This document shows, one piece after another, positions 44,754 to 52,446 of a stretch of DNA of 64,000 nucleotides. The stretch comes from Pseudoglutamicibacter cumminsii (GTDB lineage Bacteria; Actinomycetota; Actinomycetes; Actinomycetales; Micrococcaceae), in assembly GCF_016907775.1 (NCBI RefSeq), contig NZ_JAFBCO010000001.1, forward strand, positions 1,364,001 through 1,428,000. Direction: 5' to 3'. A model generated the notes under the pieces. It had not been told where the DNA came from and did no database searches. It saw nothing but the letters and a program-made list of their open reading frames with translations. The position numbers were made by a program, and so were the translations under genes. Positions within the stretch are counted from its first letter, which is position 1; each line of letters starts with the position of its first letter.

Positions 44754-45899
44754 ATGCAGTGCGATTATTACGATGCGGGCGTGTGCTTATCGTGCACGCT
44801 CATAGAACAACCGTATGGCGAGCAGGTCGAGCTCAAGCAGCGGCAAGCTCAGCAGTTGCTTGAGCCGTACGGGCCAACGACCTGGCTTGAACCGTTCACC
44901 GGGCCTGAGCAGGGGTACCGCACGCGCATCAAGATGGTGCTGGGCGGCACGTTCCGCCGACCGACGTTCGGGATCCTGGACCGTGAACGTCGCGGCGTTG
45001 ACCTGCGCGAATGCGGCGTGATCCACCCTGACTTGACCCGGATGTTTGGCCTGATTCATTCGCTCATCCGCATCAGCAAGCTTGCCCCGTACTCCGTCCC
45101 GAAGCGAACCGGTGAGCTCAAACAAGTTCACATGACGCTAAACGAAGCCGGGCAGATCATGCTGCGCTTCGTGGTCCGCTCCCGCGCCGGCGTGGCGGCA
45201 CTGCGCCCGCATCTGGCGGGCTTCCTCGCAAGGGCGCCGCACATCGTGACCGTGACCGCGAACCTGCTACCGGATCACGTAGCGCTCGCCGAGGGTGATG
45301 AGGAAATCCACTTGGCAGGGGACAAGACCTTCCCGCTGAGGATCAGCGGTTTGCCGTTGCGGGTTCGCCCGCAAGGTTTCGTGCAGACTAACCAGGTTGT
45401 CGCGGAAGGGCTCTATGCGCAGGCAGGGGAGTGGGTTGCGACGGCCTGCGCGGGCAACGAAGGTGCGCCGCCGGAAACGGTGTGGGACCTGTATGCGGGT
45501 GTGGGCGGTTTCGGATTCACGGCTGCCCAGGCCGGTGCCGGGTCAGTGGTCGGCGTTGAGACCTCCGACGAGGCGGTTGCAGCGGGCAACGCTGCGGCGG
45601 CTCAGCAGGGTATGGGCTCAGTCGAGTTCATCGCGGCGGACGCGACACAGTGGGTGCGTGAAAAGCCCGCGCCTGAGCTGATCATCGTGAACCCGCCTCG
45701 GCGTGGCCTGGGCCCCGAGCTGCCCGGCTGGCTCAACGAATGCTCCGCAGAGCGGATCATATATTCGAGTTGTAACCCGACCACGCTCGCGCGCGACCTC
45801 GCCGCGATGGACAGCTGGAAAGTTGATCAGGCACGCTTGTTCGACATGTTCCCGCAGACCCCACACATGGAGGTCATCGCGCTACTGAGCAGGCTCTAG
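44754..45899 (+). CDS. rlmC: 23S rRNA (uracil-747-C5)-methyltransferase
   Basis: SAM-dependent rRNA methylase of the TrmA/RumB group, 381 residues. The start MQCDYYDAGVCLSCTLIEQPYG is the RlmC (RumB) signature; with ECGVIHP it provides the Cys ligands of a 4Fe-4S cluster. The SAM motif is VWDLYAGVGGFGF and the catalytic Cys is Cys340 in YSSCNPTTLARDL. I start at the ATG at 44754 rather than 24 bases upstream because the family begins there; CATAAT lies nine bases before it. An 8-bp hairpin overlaps the stop. Confidence 0.92.
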   Translation: MQCDYYDAGVCLSCTLIEQPYGEQVELKQRQAQQLLEPYGPTTWLEPFTGPEQGYRTRIKMVLGGTFRRPTFGILDRERRGVDLRECGVIHPDLTRMFGLIHSLIRISKLAPYSVPKRTGELKQVHMTLNEAGQIMLRFVVRSRAGVAALRPHLAGFLARAPHIVTVTANLLPDHVALAEGDEEIHLAGDKTFPLRISGLPLRVRPQGFVQTNQVVAEGLYAQAGEWVATACAGNEGAPPETVWDLYAGVGGFGFTAAQAGAGSVVGVETSDEAVAAGNAAAAQQGMGSVEFIAADATQWVREKPAPELIIVNPPRRGLGPELPGWLNECSAERIIYSSCNPTTLARDLAAMDSWKVDQARLFDMFPQTPHMEVIALLSRL

Positions 45900-45915
45900 G
45901 AGTAGGGCCTAGAGC
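45893..45915 (+). terminator. Possible terminator over the rlmC stop
   Basis: GCTCTAGG (45893-45900) pairs with CCTAGAGC (45908-45915) around a 7-base loop. It has no T tract, so the function is uncertain. Confidence 0.4.
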
Positions 45916-45924
45916 GCACAGTAT

Positions 45925-45964
45925 CAGTCGAAAACACCCGTGCTCAGTCGAAAACAACAGTGCG
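45925..45964. repeat. 20-bp tandem repeat over the purU stop codon
   Basis: Two adjacent 20-base units (45925-45944, 45945-45964) both start CAGTCGAAAACA and match at 17 of 20 positions. The unit boundary falls in the purU stop codon (45944-45946). Confidence 0.85.
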
Positions 45965-46858
45965 GTGGCCGTCCAACAGCACACGATGCTGTGCGTGCCA
46001 GCGCACGGCACGCGCGAGAGTCTGAGCCTCGGTCGCGCTGCCTTGCTGCACGAGCTCTTCCGGGGTGCGGTCGTGGCGGACCGGCGTGACGGCCTGATCG
46101 ATGATCGGGCCCTCGTCGAGGTCGCTCGTCACATAGTGCGCGGTCGCGCCGATGAGCTTGACGCCGCGAGCATGCGCCTGGTGGTACGGCCGTGCACCCT
46201 TGAAAGACGGCAAGAACGAGTGGTGGATGTTGATCGCGCGGCCCGCGAGCTCGTTGCAGAGCTCGTCGGTCAGGATTTGCATGTAGCGGGCGAGCACCAC
46301 GAGGTCGATGTCGTGTTCCGCAATAAGCTCGCGTAGCTGAGCCTCGGCCTCTGGCTTGTTGTCTTTCGTGACCGGGATATGCGCGAAAGGCACGCCATAA
46401 AACTCAGCCAGCGGCTTCAAATCCGTGTGGTTGGACACGATGAGCGGAACCTCGATCGGCAGGTAGCCCGCGTGTTGGCGGCTCAATAATTCTTCAAGCG
46501 CGTGCGGCGCCTTCGAGCACATGATGAGGGTCCGCAGCGGCGCGCTCGCGTCCCGCACATTCAGATCCATCTGGAACTGCTGAGCAACCGGGCGTAACTG
46601 AGCCTCAACATCGGCGGTTGGAAGCGACACATCCGCTTCGATCCGCATGAAGAACGTACCGGTCTGCTGTGAACCGTACTGTTGGGACTCAATGATGTTG
46701 CCGCCAGCCTGGAACAGCGCGCCGGTGACGTGATGCACGATGCCGGGCTGGTCTGGGCAGGACAAGCTCACCACAATCCGGTGGTTGCTGTTCGCATCGC
46801 GGTTCAGAGTCACGTCGCGGTTTTCGGCTTCGTCGCGGTGGTTGTTTTTGAGTTCCAT
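45944..46858 (-). CDS. purU: Formyltetrahydrofolate deformylase
   Basis: Hydrolyses 10-formyl-THF to THF and formate, balancing one-carbon pools. An N-terminal ACT domain (RIVVSLSCPDQPGIVHHVTGALFQAGGNI) regulates it; the C-terminal formyltransferase-like domain contains MCSKAPHALEELL, VVLARYMQIL and the active-site INIHHSFLPSFKGARPYHQA. ATG at 46858 is preferred (304 residues) because TATCGT ends seven bases before it; an ATG 39 bases upstream at 46897 is possible. The divergent neighbour is glyA, so the two share a 200-base regulatory region. Confidence 0.94.
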   Translation of the reverse strand: MELKNNHRDEAENRDVTLNRDANSNHRIVVSLSCPDQPGIVHHVTGALFQAGGNIIESQQYGSQQTGTFFMRIEADVSLPTADVEAQLRPVAQQFQMDLNVRDASAPLRTLIMCSKAPHALEELLSRQHAGYLPIEVPLIVSNHTDLKPLAEFYGVPFAHIPVTKDNKPEAEAQLRELIAEHDIDLVVLARYMQILTDELCNELAGRAINIHHSFLPSFKGARPYHQAHARGVKLIGATAHYVTSDLDEGPIIDQAVTPVRHDRTPEELVQQGSATEAQTLARAVRWHAQHRVLLDGHRTVVFD

Positions 46859-47061
46859 AGGCTTCACGATAGCGGCGGTACGAGGCGGGGCTGGCATTCG
46901 TTGAGTTGTTAAGTCGAGTATCGGACGGTGCCTGGGGAGTGTTCACGGGCTAGAATGAATGCGTCCGCCGTGTGTTCACTCGTCACCTCACGTGCCGGGT
47001 GCCGCGGCATCAGCTGTTGCCGAACAACAACGAGCGCTAAGCGCCGCACAGGAGAGGCCCC

Positions 47062-48351
47062 GTGTCACAGACTCCCGATGTCACTAATCAGCCGCTTGCT
47101 GAGCTTGACCCCGAAATCGCTGCCCTGATCGATCAGGAATTGGGTCGCCAGCGCGACACCCTGGAAATGATCGCTTCTGAAAACTTCGCGCCGCGCGGCG
47201 TTCTCGAGGCTCAGGGCTCGGTTCTGACGAATAAGTACGCCGAAGGTTATCCGGGACGCCGTTATTACGGCGGTTGCGAATACGTTGACCAGGTTGAGGA
47301 CCTGGCTCGGGACCGCGTCAAGGCACTGTTTGGTGCTGGCTTCGCTAACGTTCAGCCGCACTCGGGTGCTTCCGCTAACGCTGCCGCGTTGGCGGCGATG
47401 ATCAACCCTGGCGACACGATGCTGGGCCTTTCGCTCGCTCACGGCGGCCACTTGACGCACGGCATGAAGCTCAACTTCTCCGGCAAGCTCTACAACGTTG
47501 CGGCGTACGAGGTTGACCCTGAGACGTTCCGCATCGACATGGACAAGGTGCGCGAACAGGCGCTCGAGACCCGCCCGAACGTGATCGTTGCTGGATGGTC
47601 TGCGTACCCACGCCACCTGGATTTCGAGGCGTTCCGTTCGATCGCCGACGAGGTTGGAGCGCTTCTGTGGGTTGACATGGCCCACTTCGCTGGCCTGGCT
47701 GCGGCTGGTCTGCACCCGAACCCAGTTCCGGTTGCTGACGTCACGACCTCGACCGTCCACAAGACCCTGGCCGGCCCTCGTTCCGGTGTGATCTTGTCCA
47801 ACACCGCCGAGATGTCTAAGAAGATCAACTCTGCTGTGTTCCCTGGCCAGCAGGGTGGTCCGCTTATGCACGCGATCGCCGGTAAGGCCGTTGCGTTCAA
47901 GGTCGCTGCTTCCGAGGAGTTCAAGAACCGCCAGGAGCGCACGCTCAGCGGCGCGAAGATCCTCGCTGAGCGCCTCACCGCTAAGGACGTCGCTGACACC
48001 GGTGTTTCGGTTCTGACCGGCGGCACCGACGTCCACCTGGTCCTGGTTGACTTGCGCGAATCCGAACTGGACGGCCAGCAGGGCGAAGACTTGCTCCACG
48101 AGGTGGGCATCACCGTCAACCGCAACTCTGTCCCGTGGGACCCACGCCCACCGATGGTGACCTCCGGCCTTCGCATCGGTACGCCGGCCCTGGCGACCCG
48201 CGGCTTTGGCGACAAGGAATTCACCGAGGTTGCGGAAATCATCGCGGTGGCTTTGCGCGACGGCAAGAACGCCGACGTCGATGCGTTGCGTGCCCGCGTG
48301 GATAAGCTCGCGGCTGACTTCCCGCTCTACCCTGGCCACGAGAACTGGTAA
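47062..48351 (+). CDS. glyA: Serine hydroxymethyltransferase
   Basis: PLP enzyme converting serine and THF to glycine and methylene-THF. The 429-residue protein has [30 protein letters not shown], the PLP lysine Lys234 in [15 protein letters not shown], and [19 protein letters not shown] at 47062 has AGGAGAGG upstream. The leader from a TAGAAT box (46951-46956) is about 100 bases; I see no glycine or THF riboswitch in it. folD starts eight bases after the stop, so glyA-folD is an operon in one-carbon metabolism. Confidence 0.97.
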   Translation: MSQTPDVTNQPLAELDPEIAALIDQELGRQRDTLEMIASENFAPRGVLEAQGSVLTNKYAEGYPGRRYYGGCEYVDQVEDLARDRVKALFGAGFANVQPHSGASANAAALAAMINPGDTMLGLSLAHGGHLTHGMKLNFSGKLYNVAAYEVDPETFRIDMDKVREQALETRPNVIVAGWSAYPRHLDFEAFRSIADEVGALLWVDMAHFAGLAAAGLHPNPVPVADVTTSTVHKTLAGPRSGVILSNTAEMSKKINSAVFPGQQGGPLMHAIAGKAVAFKVAASEEFKNRQERTLSGAKILAERLTAKDVADTGVSVLTGGTDVHLVLVDLRESELDGQQGEDLLHEVGITVNRNSVPWDPRPPMVTSGLRIGTPALATRGFGDKEFTEVAEIIAVALRDGKNADVDALRARVDKLAADFPLYPGHENW

Positions 48352-48359
48352 GGGGCAAC

Positions 48360-49244
48360 GTGACTGCAGTAAAGCTTGATGGGCGCGCGGCGTCCAAGGC
48401 GATCAAGGAAGAGCTCGCTGAGCGCATCGCGGTGCTCAAGGAGCAGGGCGTGACCCCGGGGATCGCCACGGTCCTAGTGGGTGCTGACCCGGCGTCCCAG
48501 TTGTACGTGGGGATGAAACACAAGCAGTCGGTGGCTTTGGGCATGAATTCGATCATGCGTGAGCTGCCTGCGGATGCGACCCAGGAAGACGTTGAGGCGC
48601 TGATTGACGAGCTCAACGCTGATGAGTCTTGCCACGGCTACATCGTTCAGCTGCCGCTGCCGAAGCACCTGGATACGGATGCGATTCTCGAGCGGATTGA
48701 CCCGAAGAAGGACGCGGACGGCTTGCACCCGACCAACCTCGGCAAGCTGGTTCTCAACGTCAATGACCCCATCGAAACCCCGTTGCCGTGCACCCCGCGC
48801 GGTGTGATTGAGCTTTTGACGCGCAATGGCGTTGAGATCGCGGGTAAGCATGTTGTTGTTGTGGGCCGCGGTGTCACGATCGGCCGTCCGATCGGCCTGT
48901 TGTTGACCCGTCGCGAACACAATGCGACCGTGACGTTGACCCACACCGGAACCAAGGACATGAGCGAGCACTTGCGTCAGGCTGACATCGTGGTTGCTGG
49001 CGCGGGTGTCAAGCACATGATCAAGGCTGAAGACATCAAGCCGGGTGCCGCTGTACTGGATGTGGGTGTGACCCGCGAACCGGATCCCGAGGGTGGCCGC
49101 GATAAGGTCTACGGCGACGTCGACCCGGCGGTCGAAGAGGTTGCGGGATATCTTTCGCCGAACCCAGGTGGTGTGGGCCCGATGACGGTCGCGCTGCTCA
49201 TGACTAACGTTGTTGAGGCCGCCGAACGTTCCCTCAAGAAGTAG
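48360..49244 (+). CDS. folD: Methylene-THF dehydrogenase / cyclohydrolase
   Basis: Oxidises methylene-THF to methenyl-THF and hydrolyses it to 10-formyl-THF, the substrate of PurN and PurH, both encoded nearby. The 294-residue protein has [15 protein letters not shown] with the catalytic Tyr/Lys, [31 protein letters not shown] and [16 protein letters not shown]. The GTG start follows AAGGGGCAAC, eight bases after glyA. A 44-bp palindrome separates it from convergent katA. Confidence 0.97.
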   Translation: MTAVKLDGRAASKAIKEELAERIAVLKEQGVTPGIATVLVGADPASQLYVGMKHKQSVALGMNSIMRELPADATQEDVEALIDELNADESCHGYIVQLPLPKHLDTDAILERIDPKKDADGLHPTNLGKLVLNVNDPIETPLPCTPRGVIELLTRNGVEIAGKHVVVVGRGVTIGRPIGLLLTRREHNATVTLTHTGTKDMSEHLRQADIVVAGAGVKHMIKAEDIKPGAAVLDVGVTREPDPEGGRDKVYGDVDPAVEEVAGYLSPNPGGVGPMTVALLMTNVVEAAERSLKK

Positions 49245-49287
49245 GCGATCGCATCACGTAGAGGTATCAAACCTCGCTGATACGCGA

Positions 49288-49331
49288 AGTGGGGGCGTCC
49301 AAACAGTTCGAACTGTTTGGACGCCCCCACT
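49288..49331. terminator. Perfect 44-bp palindrome between folD and katA
   Basis: Arms 49288-49309 and 49310-49331 are exact complements with TTCGAA at the centre; GTTTAAGC follows on the right. A small TCGC-TGATAC-GCGA hairpin stands immediately before it. It can end both converging genes. Confidence 0.9.
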
Positions 49332-49356
49332 CGTTTAAGCGGTAGGCCGTGTCAGC

Positions 49357-50814
49357 TTAGTTGCGGACGTTGGCTTCGATTCGCTGGCCGACTTCTTCGT
49401 CGATGTTCTTCCAGTACTCAATCGCGTTGGAGAGAACTGGCTCTACAACGTCGGAGAGTGCGCCGGAAACGGTCTCGACGAGGCGGTCACGGCCGGCGTC
49501 GTCGAAGACGTTGCGGACCAGGTCGTGTGCCTGCGAGAAGTCGTCGTCGTCCTTACGGAGGGTGTAGGCGGCGCGGGTCAGGTCGCCGTCAGCTTCCCAA
49601 CCGTTGTCGACCGGGCCCTCTTCATCCGACCACGAGTCACCGAACGAGTTCGGAGCGTATACGGAGCGAGCACCGGTGTGCTCGTACCACATGTTGCCCT
49701 CGAAGTTGTAGGTGTGGACGTCGTTGATTGGACGGTTGACAGGCAGCTGCTGGAAGTTGGTGCCGATGCGGTAGCGCTGTGCATCCGCATATGCGAAGTT
49801 ACGGCCCAGCAACATCTTGTCTGGGGAGTTACCGGTACCTGGAACCATGTTCGCTGGGGAGAAAGCAGCCTGCTCGATCTCAGCGAAGAAGTTCTCAGGG
49901 TTGCGGTTCAGGGTGAAGGTACCGACCTTGTGGCGTGGGTAGTCACCCAGTGGCCAAATCTTGGTGAGGTCGAATGGGTTCAGACGGTAGGTCTTAGCCT
50001 CTTCGTACGGCATGATCTGAACGTGCATGTCCCACTTCGGGTAGTCGCCGTTCTTGATGGCCTCGAACAGGTCACGGCGGTGTGCTTCAGCATCAGTACC
50101 GGCGAGCTGCTCTGCTTCCTCGTTGGTGAGGCCCTCAACACCCTGCTGGGAGAGGAAGTGGTAGCGAACCCAGAAGCGCTCGCCTTCAGCGTTGACCCAC
50201 AGGTAGGTGTGGGAGCCGTAGCCGTTCATGTGGCGGTAGCTCTTAGGGATACCGCGGTCACCCATGAGGTAGGAAACCTGGTGTGACGTCTCTGGGTTCT
50301 GAGTCCAGAAGTCCCACTGCATCGTGTTGTCGCGCAGGCCGTTTTCAGGCAGGCGCTTCTGCGAACGGATGAAGTGTGGGAACTTCATTGGGTCGCGAAC
50401 GAAGAAGATCGGGGTGTTGTTACCGACGAGGTCAAAGTTGCCCTCTTCGGTGTAGAACTTGAGTGCGAAACCGCGAACGTCGCGCCACGTGTCTGGGGAG
50501 CCGAGCTCACCAGCAACCGTGGAGAAACGAGCCAGCATCGGGGTCTTCTTGCCAGGCTGCAGGAAGTCAGCCTTGGTCCACTTCGAAACGTCTTCGGTGA
50601 CCTCGAGCTCACCGAACGCGCCGGAGCCCTTTGCGTGTGGGCGGCGCTCTGGAACGTTCATGCGGTTGAAGTGTGCCAGCGTCTCGACCAGGTGGTGGTC
50701 GTGCAGGACGATCGGGCCGTCCTGACCAACGGTCAGCGAGTTGCGGTCGCTGACAGCAGGGATGCCGGCCTGGGTGGTTGAACCCGTGCCGTGTGGCTTG
50801 GTGTTCTCAGCCAT
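49357..50814 (-). CDS. katA: Heme catalase, clade 3
   Basis: Monofunctional catalase of 485 residues that disproportionates H2O2. Active-site His60 (ERRPHAKG), Asn133 (GNNTPIFF) and the proximal heme Tyr342 ([14 protein letters not shown]) are all present. The ATG at 50814 has AAAGGAGCAAC before it. The fur-family gene lies 43 bases upstream on the same strand, so the two are very likely one transcript, like furA-katG of mycobacteria. Heme supply could come from the hmu locus in this window; that is a speculation. Confidence 0.96.
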   Translation of the reverse strand: MAENTKPHGTGSTTQAGIPAVSDRNSLTVGQDGPIVLHDHHLVETLAHFNRMNVPERRPHAKGSGAFGELEVTEDVSKWTKADFLQPGKKTPMLARFSTVAGELGSPDTWRDVRGFALKFYTEEGNFDLVGNNTPIFFVRDPMKFPHFIRSQKRLPENGLRDNTMQWDFWTQNPETSHQVSYLMGDRGIPKSYRHMNGYGSHTYLWVNAEGERFWVRYHFLSQQGVEGLTNEEAEQLAGTDAEAHRRDLFEAIKNGDYPKWDMHVQIMPYEEAKTYRLNPFDLTKIWPLGDYPRHKVGTFTLNRNPENFFAEIEQAAFSPANMVPGTGNSPDKMLLGRNFAYADAQRYRIGTNFQQLPVNRPINDVHTYNFEGNMWYEHTGARSVYAPNSFGDSWSDEEGPVDNGWEADGDLTRAAYTLRKDDDDFSQAHDLVRNVFDDAGRDRLVETVSGALSDVVEPVLSNAIEYWKNIDEEVGQRIEANVRN

Positions 50815-50857
50815 GTTGCTCCTTTACTTGGATGAGATTGAAACTTTGTGGACGACC

Positions 50858-51316
50858 TTATGTTTCTTTGCAGTCCTCGCAAAGACCGCGGTAGAGAACC
50901 TCCGCCACAGCAATGTCGATGCCGTGGGCGTGTGAAGGTTCAAGGCACGGAGCGTGCCCGACGGCGCACTCCACGTCCTCAAGTCTGCCGCATTTCACGC
51001 ACTGAACATGGTGGTGGTTGTCTCCGGTTTCCACCTCATACAGGGTGGGGGAGTTAGGGACTTCCACGCGCCGCAGCAACTTCACGTTCGTGAGGTCGTG
51101 CAAGATCATGTGCGTGGTTGAAAGCGCTAACTGAGGTAGAGCTTCCGATGCGAACTTGTGGATCTGTTCTGCTGACGCATGGGATGACGCGGCTGTTGCT
51201 CGCATCACCGCCATGCGTTGCTTGGTGACACGGCGGTGATGCGCTTTGAGCGTTTCTGCCCATGAGCGTTCACGGTCGTCAACTGGTGTAGCCGCCGTGA
51301 TCGGTCCGAGTGTCAT
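50858..51316 (-). CDS. Fur-family regulator of katA (PerR/FurA/CatR type)
   Basis: Metal-dependent repressor, 152 residues. The N-terminal winged helix (HRRVTKQRMAVMRATAAS, LALSTTHMILHDLTNVKLLRRV) is followed by the metal and dimer part with HHHVQCVKCGRLEDVECAVG and a final CEDC, giving two CxxC pairs for structural zinc. The position before katA points to peroxide sensing. A 19-bp palindrome at 51337-51355 sits over its own promoter. ATG at 51316 is the start: TAGAAT (51329-51324) ends seven bases before it. Another ATG nine bases upstream overlaps the -10 itself and would be outside the transcript. Confidence 0.9.
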   Translation of the reverse strand: MTLGPITAATPVDDRERSWAETLKAHHRRVTKQRMAVMRATAASSHASAEQIHKFASEALPQLALSTTHMILHDLTNVKLLRRVEVPNSPTLYEVETGDNHHHVQCVKCGRLEDVECAVGHAPCLEPSHAHGIDIAVAEVLYRGLCEDCKET

Positions 51317-51323
51317 GCAACAC

Positions 51324-51355
51324 ATTCTAGCAAATTATTCTGAATTATTCAGAAT
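51324..51355 (-). promoter_or_regulatory. fur-katA promoter with 19-bp operator palindrome
   Basis: ATTCTGAA (51337-51344), TTA, TTCAGAAT (51348-51355) is a perfect inverted repeat of a Fur-family operator size. On the minus strand it covers the spacer and -35 area of a promoter with -10 TAGAAT (51329-51324), which suggests autoregulation of the fur-katA transcript. Confidence 0.75.
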
Positions 51356-51441
51356 AGGAGGCGAATTCTTGGTGACGTGACAGAGAAGCCAGTTGCTGTC
51401 CGAAGCACCTTTGTGCTGGAAGACTTCACGCCGACCTTATG

Positions 51442-51457
51442 TAGTATTCACATGTGA
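51442..51457 (+). promoter_or_regulatory. -10 box and start-site palindrome of the ABC exporter operon
   Basis: TAGTAT (51442-51447) lies six bases before the GTG at 51454, so the mRNA is probably leaderless. The 10-bp palindrome TCACATGTGA (51448-51457) covers the start site and could bind a regulator. Confidence 0.5.
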
Positions 51458-52446
51458 CACACGACTCAAAACAACATTCTGAGATATCAGGCGCGGCCTC
51501 CCTTGAAACCTCCCGGACGGGAGCGCCAGCTGTTCTGCGGGCACGTTCGCTGACTAAGCGATTCGGCGACTTCACCGCCGTCAACGGCATCGACTTCGAC
51601 GTCGCGGCAGGCGAATCCTTCGGTCTGCTAGGCCCGAACGGCGCCGGCAAGTCCACGACCATGAACATGATCGGCGGCGTCTCAACCCGCACATCGGGCG
51701 AGCTCAGCATCCTCGGAATGGACCCGAGCGAAGAAGGCCCACGCTTGCGTGCACACCTCGGGGTTGTGCCACAGCAAGACAACCTCGACGAAGAACTCAC
51801 CGTCCGCGACAACCTCTACATCTACGGCCGCTACTTCGGGATGAAACGCCGCGAAATCGTGCCGCGCATCAAAGACCTGCTCGCGTTCGCGCAGCTTGAA
51901 GACAAGGCCGCCAACCGCGTCGACCAGCTCTCCGGCGGTATGAAGCGCCGCCTGACCATCGCGCGTTCGCTCATCAACGACCCCGCCGTGCTGCTACTCG
52001 ACGAGCCAACCACCGGCCTCGACCCACAGGCCCGTCACATCCTGTGGGACCGCCTCTACCGGCTCAAAGAACGCGGCACAACGCTCATCATCACAACCCA
52101 CTTCATGGACGAAGCCGAGCAGCTCGCTGACCGGCTGATTGTGGTCGATGGCGGCGAGATCAAAGCTGAAGGTTCGCCTTCCGCGCTCGTGCGCGAGTAT
52201 GCGACCCGTGAAGTCGCGGAGATGCGCTTCGGTTCGGACCAGAACGCTGCGGCAGCCGAGATCCTGAACAAGGACGGCTTCCGTACCGAGACCCTCGCCG
52301 ACCGTGTGCTCGTCTACGCAGACGATGGCGAAGCCGCGATCTCTCGCGCCGTGAGCCTGGGCTTGCGTCCCGTCTCGACCCTGGCCCGCCGCGCATCCCT
52401 TGAAGACGTGTTCCTGATCCTGACGGGACGGTCCCTCATTGACTGA
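51454..52446 (+). CDS. ABC exporter ATPase (DrrA/NodI-like)
   Basis: ATP-binding subunit of an ABC-2 exporter, 330 residues. Walker A is GPNGAGKST (60-68), the Q-loop VVPQQDNLD, signature QLSGGMKRR, Walker B LLLDEPTTGLD and the switch in TTHFMDEAEQLADR. The C-terminal 90 residues are the extra domain of drug-resistance ATPases (DrrA type). The GTG start is leaderless. The stop overlaps the start of the permease by eight bases. Substrate unknown; export of a drug, lipid or polysaccharide is possible. Confidence 0.93.
   Translation: MTHDSKQHSEISGAASLETSRTGAPAVLRARSLTKRFGDFTAVNGIDFDVAAGESFGLLGPNGAGKSTTMNMIGGVSTRTSGELSILGMDPSEEGPRLRAHLGVVPQQDNLDEELTVRDNLYIYGRYFGMKRREIVPRIKDLLAFAQLEDKAANRVDQLSGGMKRRLTIARSLINDPAVLLLDEPTTGLDPQARHILWDRLYRLKERGTTLIITTHFMDEAEQLADRLIVVDGGEIKAEGSPSALVREYATREVAEMRFGSDQNAAAAEILNKDGFRTETLADRVLVYADDGEAAISRAVSLGLRPVSTLARRASLEDVFLILTGRSLID

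Noticed and set aside
46898-47061. Glycine or tetrahydrofolate riboswitch before glyA
   Set aside because: None of the conserved words of either class is visible; only a TAGAAT box and an ordinary leader.
51448-51457. TCACATGTGA as a CRP/GlxR site
   Set aside because: The half-sites are in the opposite order from TGTGA-N6-TCACA and too close together.
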